64,000 bases of DNA, taken from Candidatus Vecturithrix granuli. GTDB taxonomy: Bacteria > Moduliflexota > Moduliflexia > Moduliflexales > Moduliflexaceae. Position numbers and translations under genes: made by a program. Positions 43,017-52,844 of this stretch are shown piece by piece. The stretch spans positions 159,264 through 223,263 of the forward strand of contig DF820469.1 of assembly GCA_000739535.1 (NCBI GenBank), in the 5' to 3' direction. The stretch's first letter is position 1; every line of letters begins with the position of its first letter. The notes beneath the pieces are model-generated. The model did not search any database, was not told the origin of the DNA, and saw only the letters and a program-made list of their open reading frames with translations.

Positions 43017-43634
43017 TCAGCGCGCCTCCATATCACCGTTCACGAGGGGCAGCTTGTGGCGCTGGAGGAGATAGAGTTGTTGAAGAGCGATGATCGTTTT
43101 GGCGTCGCAGATTTCGCCACGGAAAATCATATCTAACGCATCTCGAAATTTTAATCTGACAAGTTGAATGTCTTCATGTTCTGAAGCCAGACCTCCACCA
43201 GCATGAACCTGTTTAGCATGATGAACATATCCAAGATAGAGGGACATTCGTTCAGAACTTCCGCCCGGACTCAAGTAGAAATGACACAGAAATTGCAAGG
43301 AGTGCGCCTGATACCCGATTTCTTCCACTAACTCACTCTGCGCCACGGTCAGCATATCTCGACCCTTATCTTGAACGCCAGCAACAATTTCAAGCAGCCA
43401 CCCGGGGCCATTATGGAGATAAGCCGGATAGCGAAACTGTTTTGTTAAGAGCACAACATCCTCATCCGCATCATATAACAACACTCCCACCGAATCGCCT
43501 CGTTCAAAGACCAACCGTTCTATTTCCTGGCTCATGCTTCCATCAAATTTTTCATGACGGAGACGCGTGCGGAGAATCTTAAAAAAATTTTTATAATTGT
43601 AGTCCTCGTGAACTTCCTTGACTTCGACGTGCAT
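43017..43634 (-). CDS. Nudix hydrolase (ADP-ribose/GDP-mannose pyrophosphatase-like)
   Basis: A 205-residue cytoplasmic protein with the architecture of the ADP-ribose/GDP-mannose pyrophosphatase group (RGDSVGVLLYDADEDVVLLTKQFRYP before the Nudix helix). The Nudix box reads GVQDKGRDMLTVAQSELVEE then IGY. The metal-binding ELVEE core is intact, but the usual first Glu is Arg and the usual Arg before E is Ser, so activity or ligand may differ. Start 43634 (MHVEVKEV). It follows hydA in the same direction after a terminator-like hairpin. Confidence 0.8.
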   Translation of the reverse strand: MHVEVKEVHEDYNYKNFFKILRTRLRHEKFDGSMSQEIERLVFERGDSVGVLLYDADEDVVLLTKQFRYPAYLHNGPGWLLEIVAGVQDKGRDMLTVAQSELVEEIGYQAHSLQFLCHFYLSPGGSSERMSLYLGYVHHAKQVHAGGGLASEHEDIQLVRLKFRDALDMIFRGEICDAKTIIALQQLYLLQRHKLPLVNGDMEAR

Positions 43635-43684
43635 ATTTGACAGCATCCAGAAGCAAAAAAACCGTTCTGTACGATATATGGCGC

Positions 43685-43717
43685 AAAAACCAGGTTTCTT
43701 GAAGAAACCTGGTTTTT
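43685..43717. terminator. AACCAGGTTTCTT hairpin family, copy 3
   Basis: A perfect 16-base palindrome, AAAAACCAGGTTTCTT (43685-43700) with 43702-43717, gives T5 on both strands. It overlaps the hydA stop codon (43716-43718), so it is placed as an intrinsic terminator for hydA. Confidence 0.7.
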
Positions 43718-45113
43718 ACCTGGACACAGGCGGGCGTTTCAAAAAACGCCCGCTGCCTGATTTTCCGACAAATTTCCCTTCGCGCACAATCAACTCTCCT
43801 CGTAAGAAAACGTACTCAGGCATTCCTTTCACACGCATGCCTTCATAGAGGGAGTAATCGACATGGCTATTGTGGGTCATGGCTGAAATAATGGTTGCAA
43901 TAGAAGGATCAATGATCGCCAGATCCGCATCGCTCCCGGGGACAATCGTTCCTTTCTGCGGATACAAACCGAACAATTTGGCCGGCCCGGTGGCTGTCAG
44001 ATCAACAAATCGGTTGAGCGTGATTCGTCCAGTTTCAACGCCACCAGTATATAACAAACTCATCCGCGTTTCAATACCGGGGCCTCCATTCGGAATTTTG
44101 GTAAAATCCTGTCGCCCGAGCTCCTTTTGTCCACGAAAATGAAAGGGGCAATGGTCTGTCCCAATGGTATCCACCACTCCTGTTTGGATGGCCTGCCACA
44201 GACACTCTTGATGCGGGCGTTCCCGCAGCGGCGGCGACATGACATATTTTGCTCCCTCAAATTCAGGCGGCAAATAATAGCAATCAACGGAGAGCAGCAA
44301 ATATTGCGGACAGGTTTCCCCATAAACTGGCAACCCTCGCTGTTTTGCAGCAGCGATTTCTTGAATCGCCTCACAACAGGAGATATGCACCACATACAAC
44401 GGCGCTCCGGCAATTTCAGCAAGCGTAATGACGCGGTGTGTCGCTTCGCCTTCTCCGATCGACGGGCGTGTCAGAGCATGATATTGGGGGGCAATCTGCC
44501 CGGCGTGCAGCGCTTCTTCAACCAATACATCAATGATATGTCCGTTTTCGGCATGGACGCAGACGAGGGCTCCAAGCTTTTTGGCTTGCTTCAAGACCTT
44601 CAAGATCGCCGCATCATCAATCATCATTCGCCCCGGATAGGCGGTAAAGACCTTAAAACTCGACACGCCCTGTTCGACCATTCGCTCCATACCGTGCAGT
44701 GTCTGGTCGGTGAATTCTGAAAGAGTCATGTGAAAACCGTAATCAATCACCGCTTTGCCCTCAGCTTTCTGACGCCAGGTTTCAAAGCCCTGCTCCATTG
44801 ATTCGCCATGACTGTGAGCCGCGTAGTCAATAATCGTGGTAGTTCCGCCGCAGGCCGCGGCGATGGTGCCGGTTTCAAAATCATCCACAGAACGGAGATC
44901 CCCGCGTAATGGCATGTCTAAATGGGTATGAACATCAATTCCACCAGGGAGAACATATTTTCCCGTTGCATCGATTACCGTATCAGCTTCCGGGCAATTT
45001 GCATCAGGCCGCATACCAATCCAGGCAATGCGTCCCGCGTCAATAAAGAGATCCGCGGCAAAGGTGTCGGTTGCCGTGACGAGAGTTCCGTGCTTGATTA
45101 GAACTGATCCCAT
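43716..45113 (-). CDS. Dihydropyrimidinase / D-hydantoinase
   Basis: A 465-residue cyclic-amide hydrolase. The metal-binding HTH pair is His62/His64 (GGIDVHTHLDMP), the carbamylated Lys is in GVSSFKVFTAY (near 156), further His ligands are in CVHAENGH and VVHISC, and the catalytic Asp is in TIGTDHCPF (near 315). The C terminus has PGSDADLAIIDP, typical of the family. It opens dihydrouracil- or hydantoin-type rings, in pyrimidine breakdown or as a general hydantoinase. Its start overlaps the NusB gene end by 16 bases, so the two are co-translated; that pairing is not functionally obvious. Confidence 0.9.
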   Translation of the reverse strand: MGSVLIKHGTLVTATDTFAADLFIDAGRIAWIGMRPDANCPEADTVIDATGKYVLPGGIDVHTHLDMPLRGDLRSVDDFETGTIAAACGGTTTIIDYAAHSHGESMEQGFETWRQKAEGKAVIDYGFHMTLSEFTDQTLHGMERMVEQGVSSFKVFTAYPGRMMIDDAAILKVLKQAKKLGALVCVHAENGHIIDVLVEEALHAGQIAPQYHALTRPSIGEGEATHRVITLAEIAGAPLYVVHISCCEAIQEIAAAKQRGLPVYGETCPQYLLLSVDCYYLPPEFEGAKYVMSPPLRERPHQECLWQAIQTGVVDTIGTDHCPFHFRGQKELGRQDFTKIPNGGPGIETRMSLLYTGGVETGRITLNRFVDLTATGPAKLFGLYPQKGTIVPGSDADLAIIDPSIATIISAMTHNSHVDYSLYEGMRVKGMPEYVFLRGELIVREGKFVGKSGSGRFLKRPPVSR

Positions 45114-45586
45114 AGCGATTGCTCCTCTTGCGTTTGTTTCCGTTGTTTCCGCCCTCGTTCTTCTTTTCCATGCCGTTTTTGTTTTTCTAATGTATGATGA
45201 ATATGATCGAGAATCCCGTTAATAAAGGCACTGGATTTGGGCGTGCTATATTTTTTGGAAATGTCTAAAGCCTCATTAATCGTAACCTTCGGTGGAATCA
45301 CATCTTCGTATAATAGTTCATACACAGCGTAACGAAGAATGTTGCGATCAACCACGGCCATTCGCTCTATTGACCAATTAATCGCATTTTTCGCAATAAA
45401 GGCATCAATTTCATCTCTGTGAGTCAAGGTGCCCCGAACCAGGTATTCAGCGAATACGCGAATTTCTTCGGGATACCTCGTCAATCGCCAGAATTCTGCC
45501 AGGGTAGCATCAATATCGCGTGGCAGCAGATCAAATCCATATAAAAGTTTCAGTGCGAGTTCTCGTCCTTTTCTTCTACTACGCAT
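45098..45586 (-). CDS. nusB: Transcription antitermination factor NusB
   Basis: A 162-residue helical protein. It begins MRSRRKGRELALKLLYGFDL (NusB RNA-binding start) and has RMAVVDRNILRYAVYELLY and PPKVTINEALDISKKYSTPKSS, followed by FINGILDHI, the family signature near residues 120-140. It joins NusE at boxA of rRNA leaders to prevent early termination. The basic tail (KQKRHGKEERGRKQRKQ) extends beyond the usual length. ATG 45586 fits homologues, though 45598 is also possible; neither has a clear ribosome site. Confidence 0.9.
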   Translation of the reverse strand: MRSRRKGRELALKLLYGFDLLPRDIDATLAEFWRLTRYPEEIRVFAEYLVRGTLTHRDEIDAFIAKNAINWSIERMAVVDRNILRYAVYELLYEDVIPPKVTINEALDISKKYSTPKSSAFINGILDHIHHTLEKQKRHGKEERGRKQRKQTQEEQSLWDQF

Positions 45587-45598
45587 AGACTCAATCAT

Positions 45599-46206
45599 GC
45601 GTGCTGCGTAATACCTCAAATTCTTATTTTATACGCATTACGTAGCACGTCATGACATATATTCTAGCTGCCATTCTGTGAGTAATTTGACCATTTCAAT
45701 TGCGTTCATCGCAGTTTTCCGGGAACACAGCGTTGCTTTCCGTTGTGAGATAAGATCGTAAGAATGAACTGTTGTGTCAAGTTTTTTTGGCGATAACCTC
45801 ACTCTTCTCAGGTCAAATATATCTTATTGTTCCCATTTTTTCTTTGACAGCAGTGAGGCATAATTGAAGAATTTAGGCGAGCAAAATTCATCTTTGTTTT
45901 TTCAGTTTAGATGCGCTACCCTGGTTGTGGCAAGTAACAGAAATTATTATATTTTCGCCTTTAAATTGCCTATTATCACTATTTTATCAAATTTAACATA
46001 TTTTTGACTTGACAAATATCTTCTCTGGAAAAAGAAGTTGAAAAGATGTTTTTCCTCTTATGAACTACAAGAATGAAGAATAAACAAGAATTTTCTTTGA
46101 CTTTTGTTTGGAGAAAATCGCCGATATTCAGCAAAAGTTCGAACATTCTTGTTTATTCTTCATTCTTGTAGTTATTACATACTGTCAACTTCGATCTTAC
46201 GAAATT
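45599..46206. other. 608-base divergent spacer nusB-uvrA
   Basis: AT-rich. It contains the second AACTACAAGAATGA hairpin (46063-46173) about 34 bases before uvrA. A TTGACA-like box (46011-46016, ACTTGACAAATA) is a possible uvrA promoter with no clear -10. No gene and no LexA-type box is seen. Confidence 0.45.
46063..46173. repeat. AACTACAAGAATGA hairpin family, copy 2 (perfect 29-bp arms)
   Basis: The arms 46063-46091 and 46145-46173 are perfect complements around a 53-base loop. Compared with copy 1 the outer 14 and inner 7 bases are the same, but the middle eight differ (AGAATAAA against CATATAAG) in both arms together. It occupies the uvrA leader. Confidence 0.85.
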
Positions 46207-49026
46207 ATGTCCACGAAAGTTATTACCATACGAGGCGCCAAAGAGCATAACCTCAAGAACATAGATTTAGAGATCCCCCGCGATCAATTTGTGGTAATTA
46301 CGGGTCCAAGCGGGTCTGGGAAATCGTCACTTGCGTTTGATACGCTGTATGCCGAAGGGCAGCGGCGCTATGTGGAATCCCTGTCAGCGTATGCGCGCCA
46401 ATTCCTGGATCAGATGGAAAAACCGGATGTGGAGTCAATTGAAGGTTTATCCCCGGCAATTTCCATCGAACAGAAAACTGTTAGCAAAAACCCGCGTTCA
46501 ACCATCGGTACAACCACTGAAATTTACGATTATCTGCGTCTGTTGTTCGCGCGCGTTGGCAAACCCCATTGCTGGAACTGCGGCAAAGAGATTACCTCGC
46601 AAACCGTGCAGCAGATGGTGGATAAAATTCTGGACCTTCCTGAACGTACAAAATTGCAGATTCTGGCCCCGATTGTGCGAGGACGCAAAGGGGAATACCG
46701 GCAGGTCTTCGAAGATTTACGGCGCGATGGCTATGTGCGGGTGCGCGTGAACGGCGAACTGCGCGATCTTTCGGAAGAAATCGTGTTAGAACGTTACAAA
46801 AAACACGACATTGAGGTGGTGGTTGACCGTCTGGTGATCAAAGCAGGATTGGCACAGCGTCTGGCAGATTCTCTGGAAATCGCGCTGAAACTGGCAGAAG
46901 GGGTTGTGATGATCAACGTGATTGACGGGCAGGACATGCTGTTTAGCGAGAAATTAGCCTGTATTGATTGCGGTATCAGTTACCCTGAACTGGAGCCGCG
47001 CATGTTCTCGTTTAACAGCCCGCATGGGGCCTGTCCCGATTGCAGCGGCCTGGGAACCCAGCGCGTGATCGCCCCCAACCTTGTTGTGCCAGATCCGAGT
47101 AAATCGCTGAACGAAGGCGCGTTAGTTCCCTGGAATACCAACAGCCATAGCTGGTTTTACCAGATGATCGCCTCCGTGGCCGATCATTATGGGTTTTCGC
47201 TCGATACACCCTTTGAAGCCCTGCCCAAACATATTCAGGATGTCATTTTTTACGGGTCCGGGGATGAGAAAATCCAATATCGCTATCGCAATGAAAACGG
47301 GTCATACATCTATCAGAACAGGTTTGAAGGCGCAATTCATCAACTAACCCGCCGCTATCAAGAAACCGACTCGGAGTATTCCCGCGAAAAATATGAAGAA
47401 TTTATGAGCATGGATGCCTGCCCGACCTGCCAGGGGCAGCGATTGGGCAAGGCTAGCCTGTCTGTCAAAATCAGCGGGCTGAATATCATTGATTTCACGA
47501 AATTCTCTGTGAAAAACGCACTTGACGCGCTGACCAACTTCCATTTTACATCCCAGGAAAACCAGATTGCTGCCCCGATTATCAAAGAAATCCGCGCGCG
47601 CCTGAACTTTATGTCAAAGGTTGGCCTGGATTATCTGACCTTAGACCGCGCGACCGCCACGCTCTCCGGCGGCGAAGGGCAGCGTATCCGCCTGGCGACC
47701 CAAATTGGATCAGGGTTAGTAGGGGTGTTGTATATTCTGGATGAACCGAGTATCGGATTGCATCAGCGCGATAATGTCAAACTCCTGGAAATGCTCAAAG
47801 CCCTGCGCGATATGGGTAACACGATCCTGGTCGTGGAACATGATGAAGAAACCATGCGCGAGGCGGATTATCTGATCGACCTCGGCCCGGCCGCCGGCAA
47901 ACATGGCGGCGAAGTGGTCGCCTGCGGCACGCCGGAGGAGATTGCGAAGCATAAAGACTCGCTAACCGGACGCTATCTCAGTCACCGGCTGACGATTCCA
48001 ACTCCAAAACAACGCCGACAACCATTTGCGGGGAAATCTTTATTTATTCGCGGCGCACGCGAACATAATTTGAAAGACCTTGATGTTGAAATTCCATTGG
48101 GGGTATTTGTCTGCGTGACCGGAGTATCAGGTTCCGGCAAAAGTACCCTGGTCAACGATATTCTCTATAATTCGCTGGCGCATCAGTTTTATCGCGCCAA
48201 AGCGCAAATCGGGGATCACAAAGAAATTCTGGGACAGGAGTATCTTGATAAAGTAATTGACATTGATCAGAGCCCGATTGGCCGCACTCCGCGATCCAAC
48301 CCGGCTACTTACACCGGCCTGTTCAGTCCGATCCGCGATTTGTTCTCCAGCGTGCCCGAAGCGCGGCTACGCGGTTATAAACCGGGACGCTTCAGTTTTA
48401 ACGTCAAGGGCGGACGCTGCGAAGCTTGTAAAGGGGATGGGCTGCTGAAAATCGAAATGCACTTCCTGCCCGATGTCTATGTGACCTGTGACGTGTGTCA
48501 TGGGCGGCGTTACAATCGCGAAACCCTGGAAATCCGCTACAAAGGCAAGAGCATTGCCGATGTGCTTGATATGACAGTGGCTGAGGCATTGGAATTCATG
48601 GAAAATGTTCCGACAGTGAATCATAAACTGCAAACCCTGTACGATGTCGGCCTGGACTACATTCATTTAGGTCAACAGGCTACCACCTTATCTGGCGGCG
48701 AAGCCCAGCGCGTGAAACTCTCGAAAGAACTCAGCCGCAAAAGCACCGGTAATACGCTCTATATTTTGGATGAACCGACTACCGGCCTGCACTTTCACGA
48801 CATCAAGAAACTGTTGGAAGTTCTCAGTCAACTGGTTGACGCCGGCAACACGGTGCTGGTGATTGAACACAACCTGGATGTGATCAAAAGCGCGGATTAC
48901 ATTATTGACCTCGGTCCTGAAGGCGGCGATGACGGCGGCCGCGTGATTGCGACCGGTATGCCCGAAGAAGTCATGACAATCAACACATCGTACACCGGGC
49001 AATTTCTCAGAAAGGTCTTGCGCTAA
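46207..49026 (+). CDS. uvrA: Excinuclease ABC subunit A
   Basis: A 939-residue DNA-repair ATPase of the ABC superfamily; it recognises damage with UvrB. First Walker [21 protein letters not shown] (near 33), first zinc module CWNCGK...CIDCG and CPDCSGLG, signature [20 protein letters not shown], second Walker [12 protein letters not shown] (near 640), second zinc finger CEACKGDG...CDVCHGRR, and [15 protein letters not shown] with DEPTTGLH. The length is normal. [17 protein letters not shown] at 46207 is the family start; the frame is open further up but runs through a repeat. No ribosome site is obvious. Confidence 0.96.
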   Translation: MSTKVITIRGAKEHNLKNIDLEIPRDQFVVITGPSGSGKSSLAFDTLYAEGQRRYVESLSAYARQFLDQMEKPDVESIEGLSPAISIEQKTVSKNPRSTIGTTTEIYDYLRLLFARVGKPHCWNCGKEITSQTVQQMVDKILDLPERTKLQILAPIVRGRKGEYRQVFEDLRRDGYVRVRVNGELRDLSEEIVLERYKKHDIEVVVDRLVIKAGLAQRLADSLEIALKLAEGVVMINVIDGQDMLFSEKLACIDCGISYPELEPRMFSFNSPHGACPDCSGLGTQRVIAPNLVVPDPSKSLNEGALVPWNTNSHSWFYQMIASVADHYGFSLDTPFEALPKHIQDVIFYGSGDEKIQYRYRNENGSYIYQNRFEGAIHQLTRRYQETDSEYSREKYEEFMSMDACPTCQGQRLGKASLSVKISGLNIIDFTKFSVKNALDALTNFHFTSQENQIAAPIIKEIRARLNFMSKVGLDYLTLDRATATLSGGEGQRIRLATQIGSGLVGVLYILDEPSIGLHQRDNVKLLEMLKALRDMGNTILVVEHDEETMREADYLIDLGPAAGKHGGEVVACGTPEEIAKHKDSLTGRYLSHRLTIPTPKQRRQPFAGKSLFIRGAREHNLKDLDVEIPLGVFVCVTGVSGSGKSTLVNDILYNSLAHQFYRAKAQIGDHKEILGQEYLDKVIDIDQSPIGRTPRSNPATYTGLFSPIRDLFSSVPEARLRGYKPGRFSFNVKGGRCEACKGDGLLKIEMHFLPDVYVTCDVCHGRRYNRETLEIRYKGKSIADVLDMTVAEALEFMENVPTVNHKLQTLYDVGLDYIHLGQQATTLSGGEAQRVKLSKELSRKSTGNTLYILDEPTTGLHFHDIKKLLEVLSQLVDAGNTVLVIEHNLDVIKSADYIIDLGPEGGDDGGRVIATGMPEEVMTINTSYTGQFLRKVLR

Positions 49027-49104
49027 GAATTCCTTATACTCGATATTTAGGTGTACCCATCTTCCAGTCCCGGTTATGTTACAGGATCGTTAAGTTCTAA
49101 GGAT

Positions 49105-49170
49105 TTTTGTCATCTCGACTCCGCCCAATGATCGGAAGATCGCATATCAAGCAAAGTCGAGACGCAATTT
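49105..49170. repeat. CATCTCGACTCCGC repeat, copy at 49.1 kb
   Basis: CATCTCGACTCCGC, an intervening palindrome GATCGGAAGATC, and GTCGAGACG form an inverted element after uvrA. Its relatives are at 23666-23720, 57667-57722 and 57788-57801. Confidence 0.5.
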
Positions 49171-49258
49171 CTGACGAGAACTTAACAGCCTTGTGGTTAT
49201 GTCGGATATTGTCCGGCAGTGAAGAGTAGTAACACCACAAATATTCTCAGTTTACGAG

Positions 49259-50128
49259 TTAAAAATACCATACGAATTCCTTTTCACTCTTTTCGTCGCT
49301 TACTTTTTTCCTGACGTGTTCAACGATTGCTCGAATTGCGTTAATGACGACCTCCGGTTGTTGGTCCTGGATGAAATGGCCGCTTTCGGTTGCGATGATC
49401 TGCTGCCCCTGCGGGGATAATAAGACCAAATCCTGCTGGAACCGCATCCACTGGTCACGCCAGGCTTGTGTATCAAGCATCCATTTTTTCCCCGCCGTAA
49501 TCACAATGACGGGAATGTCCGGAAAGGGTCCGGCCGCTTTGATATCTTCAGCGACCCGCTCAAAATCAAAAAACTCCCAGTTATATGTGGCTTTGGCCAT
49601 TTCATTGACAAGAATGCTTTCAAGCGGGCGATGTGTGTGCCACCAATCTTGCTGGTCGGGGTGCGAGGCATCAACGAACACCACGCCAACCACCTCATCC
49701 GGGTAGGTGCGGGCAAACAAGTTGGTAAAGAGTCCGCTGTAAGAATGCCCAACCAACACATACGGCGGATGCTGGCCCGTCTCCTCAAGCAGGCGATGTA
49801 ATCGCTCCACGACGCGTTTGCCGGTATTCTGACCCATGGCCGGTTTGCTGCTTCCATGCCCGGGTCGGTTATCCGCAAACACGGACGTAAACCTGGCGAC
49901 TTCGGGGAGCACCTTTACCCAGGAATCCATATCGGTGTTTGAATTGAACACCACCGTTGGATTTCCCGTTCCTTGAATCACATACTCCAGGCGCTGGACT
50001 CCTACCCAATGCGTATCCTTGCTTGGGAGGGATGCCCCACACCCGGCCACGACCAGGAGAATCAAGAAAAGTCCACCATATAAAACCCGACACTCACTAG
50101 CGGTTATAACCTGAATTATCTTGCGCAT
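49259..50128 (-). CDS. Alpha/beta-hydrolase lipoprotein
   Basis: A 289-residue lipoprotein: a hydrophobic signal ends in the lipobox LVVAGC (Cys near residue 30). The alpha/beta-hydrolase fold has the oxyanion region VVFNSNTDMDSW, DNRPGHGSSKP, the nucleophile GHSYSGLF (Ser near 128), acid region after VVFVDASHPD, and the His in ATESGHFIQ near 255. It should be an outer-membrane- or periplasm-anchored esterase or peptidase. The start has AAGGAG. It is downstream of the M23 lipoprotein on the same strand. Confidence 0.85.
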   Translation of the reverse strand: MRKIIQVITASECRVLYGGLFLILLVVAGCGASLPSKDTHWVGVQRLEYVIQGTGNPTVVFNSNTDMDSWVKVLPEVARFTSVFADNRPGHGSSKPAMGQNTGKRVVERLHRLLEETGQHPPYVLVGHSYSGLFTNLFARTYPDEVVGVVFVDASHPDQQDWWHTHRPLESILVNEMAKATYNWEFFDFERVAEDIKAAGPFPDIPVIVITAGKKWMLDTQAWRDQWMRFQQDLVLLSPQGQQIIATESGHFIQDQQPEVVINAIRAIVEHVRKKVSDEKSEKEFVWYF

Positions 50129-50188
50129 ATTATCTACTCCTTTTGAAAATGTATTCTTGAATATTGTTATTCATGTTTTCCTGAAAAC

Positions 50189-50217
50189 GTGTCAGACACT
50201 TCAGATGTGTCTGACAC
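50189..50217. repeat. Perfect inverted repeat GTGTCAGACAC
   Basis: The 11-base arms 50189-50199 and 50207-50217 form a stable hairpin between the end of the M23 gene and the start of the alpha/beta-hydrolase gene, both on the minus strand. Confidence 0.6.
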
Positions 50218-50247
50218 AGGCCAATTCTATGCTGTTCCCTGGATATG

Positions 50248-51303
50248 TTAACGAACTTCGACAAGCTGTCCGCGCGTGGGTTCGCCGCGATCAATACGTT
50301 TGCCATTCGCCCGATAGTTTTGAAATTGGGCGGGAAGTCCCTCGCCGCTCAAAAACGTCGGTGTATTCTGTAGATGATAATGTAAATGCGGTAAATCTGA
50401 AGCCCCACTATTCCCGCATAACCCCAATAATTGCCCTGGGGTGACATGCTCACCCACATTCACTGCGATTGAGCCTTGTCGGAAATGCCCTAGAATGGAA
50501 AATTCCCCATTTTCATGGTCAATTACGATATAGTTGCCGCCTGGTTGAGCCAGATTCTCTTCAGGAGGGGTATTATCGGGAACGTTTTTCTCGGCCGTCA
50601 CCACGATGCCTGCCCCTGGAGCGACCACCGGCAGTCCAAAGCAAAAATAATCTTCATTCCGACTACCATCGCCGGTATAGTGCCAACCGCCATGCATGAC
50701 CAGAAAATCATACGCAAACCGTTGGTCTCTGGCAGGAGCATGATAATTGTCCAGGGTAGTGCGCCCGCCCCAGAGAACTACCCATTCTCCATCAAAGGGC
50801 AAGCGTAATTGGGTTTTGGTATGATATTCCAGGAAATTGCTGTGGGCTTCAGGCTCAAGGGCACGCCCGTCAAGGAGCAGAATTTCCTGAGAATCATTCA
50901 GCCACCATTCCAATACCCCTGGCATGGGAAGACCGGTAAAATTGGCCGTTCGTTCATAGAAATGTGTGGATTGGATTTTAAGTACGCGTTCATTGAGCAG
51001 GCTGACTTCCTCCCCAAGCCCTCCTATCAACAAGTCACGATAGGTGGCAAGATTCCCCATATCATTTCCCATTTGCATTTTGGCCATATCGGAGACATGA
51101 TCCCATAAGTCGTGAATTTGATTTTGATAGAGCCATTGGGTGTACGTACGTCCCCGGTCAAGCGTGGACTTGTCGCCTGGGCTGGTTGAATTATCAGCAT
51201 CGCAGGCTGTGATAAAAATAGCCAACACGACAATACCTATGAATATCCAAATATTGTTGCGTGTGCGTCTCATACGATTTTCGTTATGTAACTGTGATAG
51301 CAT
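50248..51303 (-). CDS. M23-family metallopeptidase-like lipoprotein
   Basis: A 351-residue lipoprotein: IFIGIVVLAIFITAC is a signal with lipobox Cys near residue 34. Residues after about 190 form an M23/LytM-type domain: DQRFAYDFLVM (metal Asp), GLPVVAPGAGIVVTA, GNYIVIDHENGEFSILGHFR, and the late LPHLHYHLQ (His pair near 320). The first metal-binding motif is H-poor (RFAYD), as in some divergent members, so activity on peptidoglycan is likely but not certain. The ATG at 51303 follows AGGAAT. Confidence 0.8.
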   Translation of the reverse strand: MLSQLHNENRMRRTRNNIWIFIGIVVLAIFITACDADNSTSPGDKSTLDRGRTYTQWLYQNQIHDLWDHVSDMAKMQMGNDMGNLATYRDLLIGGLGEEVSLLNERVLKIQSTHFYERTANFTGLPMPGVLEWWLNDSQEILLLDGRALEPEAHSNFLEYHTKTQLRLPFDGEWVVLWGGRTTLDNYHAPARDQRFAYDFLVMHGGWHYTGDGSRNEDYFCFGLPVVAPGAGIVVTAEKNVPDNTPPEENLAQPGGNYIVIDHENGEFSILGHFRQGSIAVNVGEHVTPGQLLGLCGNSGASDLPHLHYHLQNTPTFLSGEGLPAQFQNYRANGKRIDRGEPTRGQLVEVR

Positions 51304-51533
51304 AGTGTTATTCCTGTATTTGCATCAGTCAACCAACGTTCAAACCCAGCGAAGGTCAGCACGTGGTTACTGTTACAAAATGATGTCCAATTTCTGATGC
51401 GGAAGTTTCCGCTGGTTATCGGTGACAGGCTTCAAATTAAGCGACATAGTTGGAGTTGTCAATTGGCCATGCCTCTATTTCGGACTGGATAAGAGTCTAA
51501 GCGGGCTACGACTTCAGGCTGATAGACTTTGGT

Positions 51534-52562
51534 CTAAGCTTCGACGTTCCCAGTGTTTGGGGGATGTTCTTCCGTTTTCTGGAGTGGGAATTGGGGATTG
51601 CTAAAATAGGTGATGAGTTCATAACGATTTTTGACGCCGATTTTTTCATAGATATTGGTCAGGTGGGCTTTGACAGTACTCAGGGAGATTTTGGCGAGTT
51701 CGGCAATTTCGGCGTTGCTACACCCTTTTAACACGAAAATTAAGATTTCCTGCTCTCGTTCCGATAAGCCATAGGAGACGAATTCAGCTTCTTCCTCAAA
51801 AGATGCAGCCAGCAGAGGTATTTGGACGCCTGTCGGCGACGGTTCCGGAGGGGATGAGAAGCGGCTCTCAGCATTCGGTTGCGGCATTGAAACCGGCTGA
51901 AGGATGGTGCGGAGGCTCACATGGGCAAATATGACGCCAATACTGCAATATGCGAGAGGATACAGGAGGAAAAACGAAAAAAAATAAATCATGGCAATAT
52001 CCAATACCTGGCAAAACAGGCTAAATCCCAGCAAGAGCATGAATTTACTCACCAGACGTTTACGGTCAGGTTCCTGAGCATAGTGATACGCGCGGTTGCT
52101 AAGGATAACAGAGTACACAATCATTCCCAGGATCACAACATCCGCAATGATCTCACATAACTCCCAGTCTTCCTTAGCAAACAGGACGATATGTTGGAGG
52201 ATGACTTCACTTCCTACTACGATTGCAATCTTACGGAAATATTGGAGTCTATTGGGAAGTCCACCGAGGACATGCACAAACAGTGGCAGGCTCAGGGTTA
52301 ATAATGGCGTTAACACACAGGGACCAGGGTACGAAATAGCACGTAAGTGCACAAGATAGACCGATAGGAGGTTGGTGATGAGATAATAGGTCGCTAAATC
52401 TAATCCGACTAATGCGGTGAACACCGTATAAAAATAGAGGTAATATGGCATCCAATCGGTTTTGGTTCGGACATACATCACCGCAGCAATGGTCAACGAA
52501 ACCACTCCAACCAGCAGTGCGCAGAAAAAATAGAGAATATGCCAATGGAACATAAGGAGCAT
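51534..52562 (-). CDS. Membrane-bound LuxR-family transcription regulator
   Basis: The 342-residue protein starts with seven hydrophobic segments (residues about 5-225), then a proline-rich linker, and ends with a LuxR/FixJ DNA-binding domain (YGLSEREQEILIFVLKGCSN, AEIAELAKISLSTVKAHLTN, residues about 262-320). One-component membrane regulators of this shape turn genes on in response to a membrane or external cue. The partner genes are unknown; the M23 and hydrolase genes downstream are candidates. A GGGG precedes ATG 52562 closely. Confidence 0.83.
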   Translation of the reverse strand: MLLMFHWHILYFFCALLVGVVSLTIAAVMYVRTKTDWMPYYLYFYTVFTALVGLDLATYYLITNLLSVYLVHLRAISYPGPCVLTPLLTLSLPLFVHVLGGLPNRLQYFRKIAIVVGSEVILQHIVLFAKEDWELCEIIADVVILGMIVYSVILSNRAYHYAQEPDRKRLVSKFMLLLGFSLFCQVLDIAMIYFFSFFLLYPLAYCSIGVIFAHVSLRTILQPVSMPQPNAESRFSSPPEPSPTGVQIPLLAASFEEEAEFVSYGLSEREQEILIFVLKGCSNAEIAELAKISLSTVKAHLTNIYEKIGVKNRYELITYFSNPQFPLQKTEEHPPNTGNVEA

Positions 52563-52844
52563 CCCCAGAAAGCATTTACAAAAACTATGTATGTGATCGT
52601 TACATCGGAATAAGAAATAATCAGGAGCGCGATGCCTGTCAAGACAAAAGTAGGAGACTGGCGAGTTTTTACGGAAAATGCCTATTGAACTGTCGGGAAA
52701 ATTTATTCAGATGGTTCTATAGATTTTGACTATCATGAATTATTTGCTTTTAAGGATGTAAATCCCTGTCAAAGAAGATTTAGACAGCTACTTTTAACAA
52801 GTGTTGCGTGAGATACGGAGTTTCCTCCGGGAAATGAACAACCT

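Noticed and set aside
46063-46173. LexA/SOS operator for uvrA
   Set aside because: The palindrome is a dispersed repeat seen at two unrelated loci and does not look like a known LexA box.
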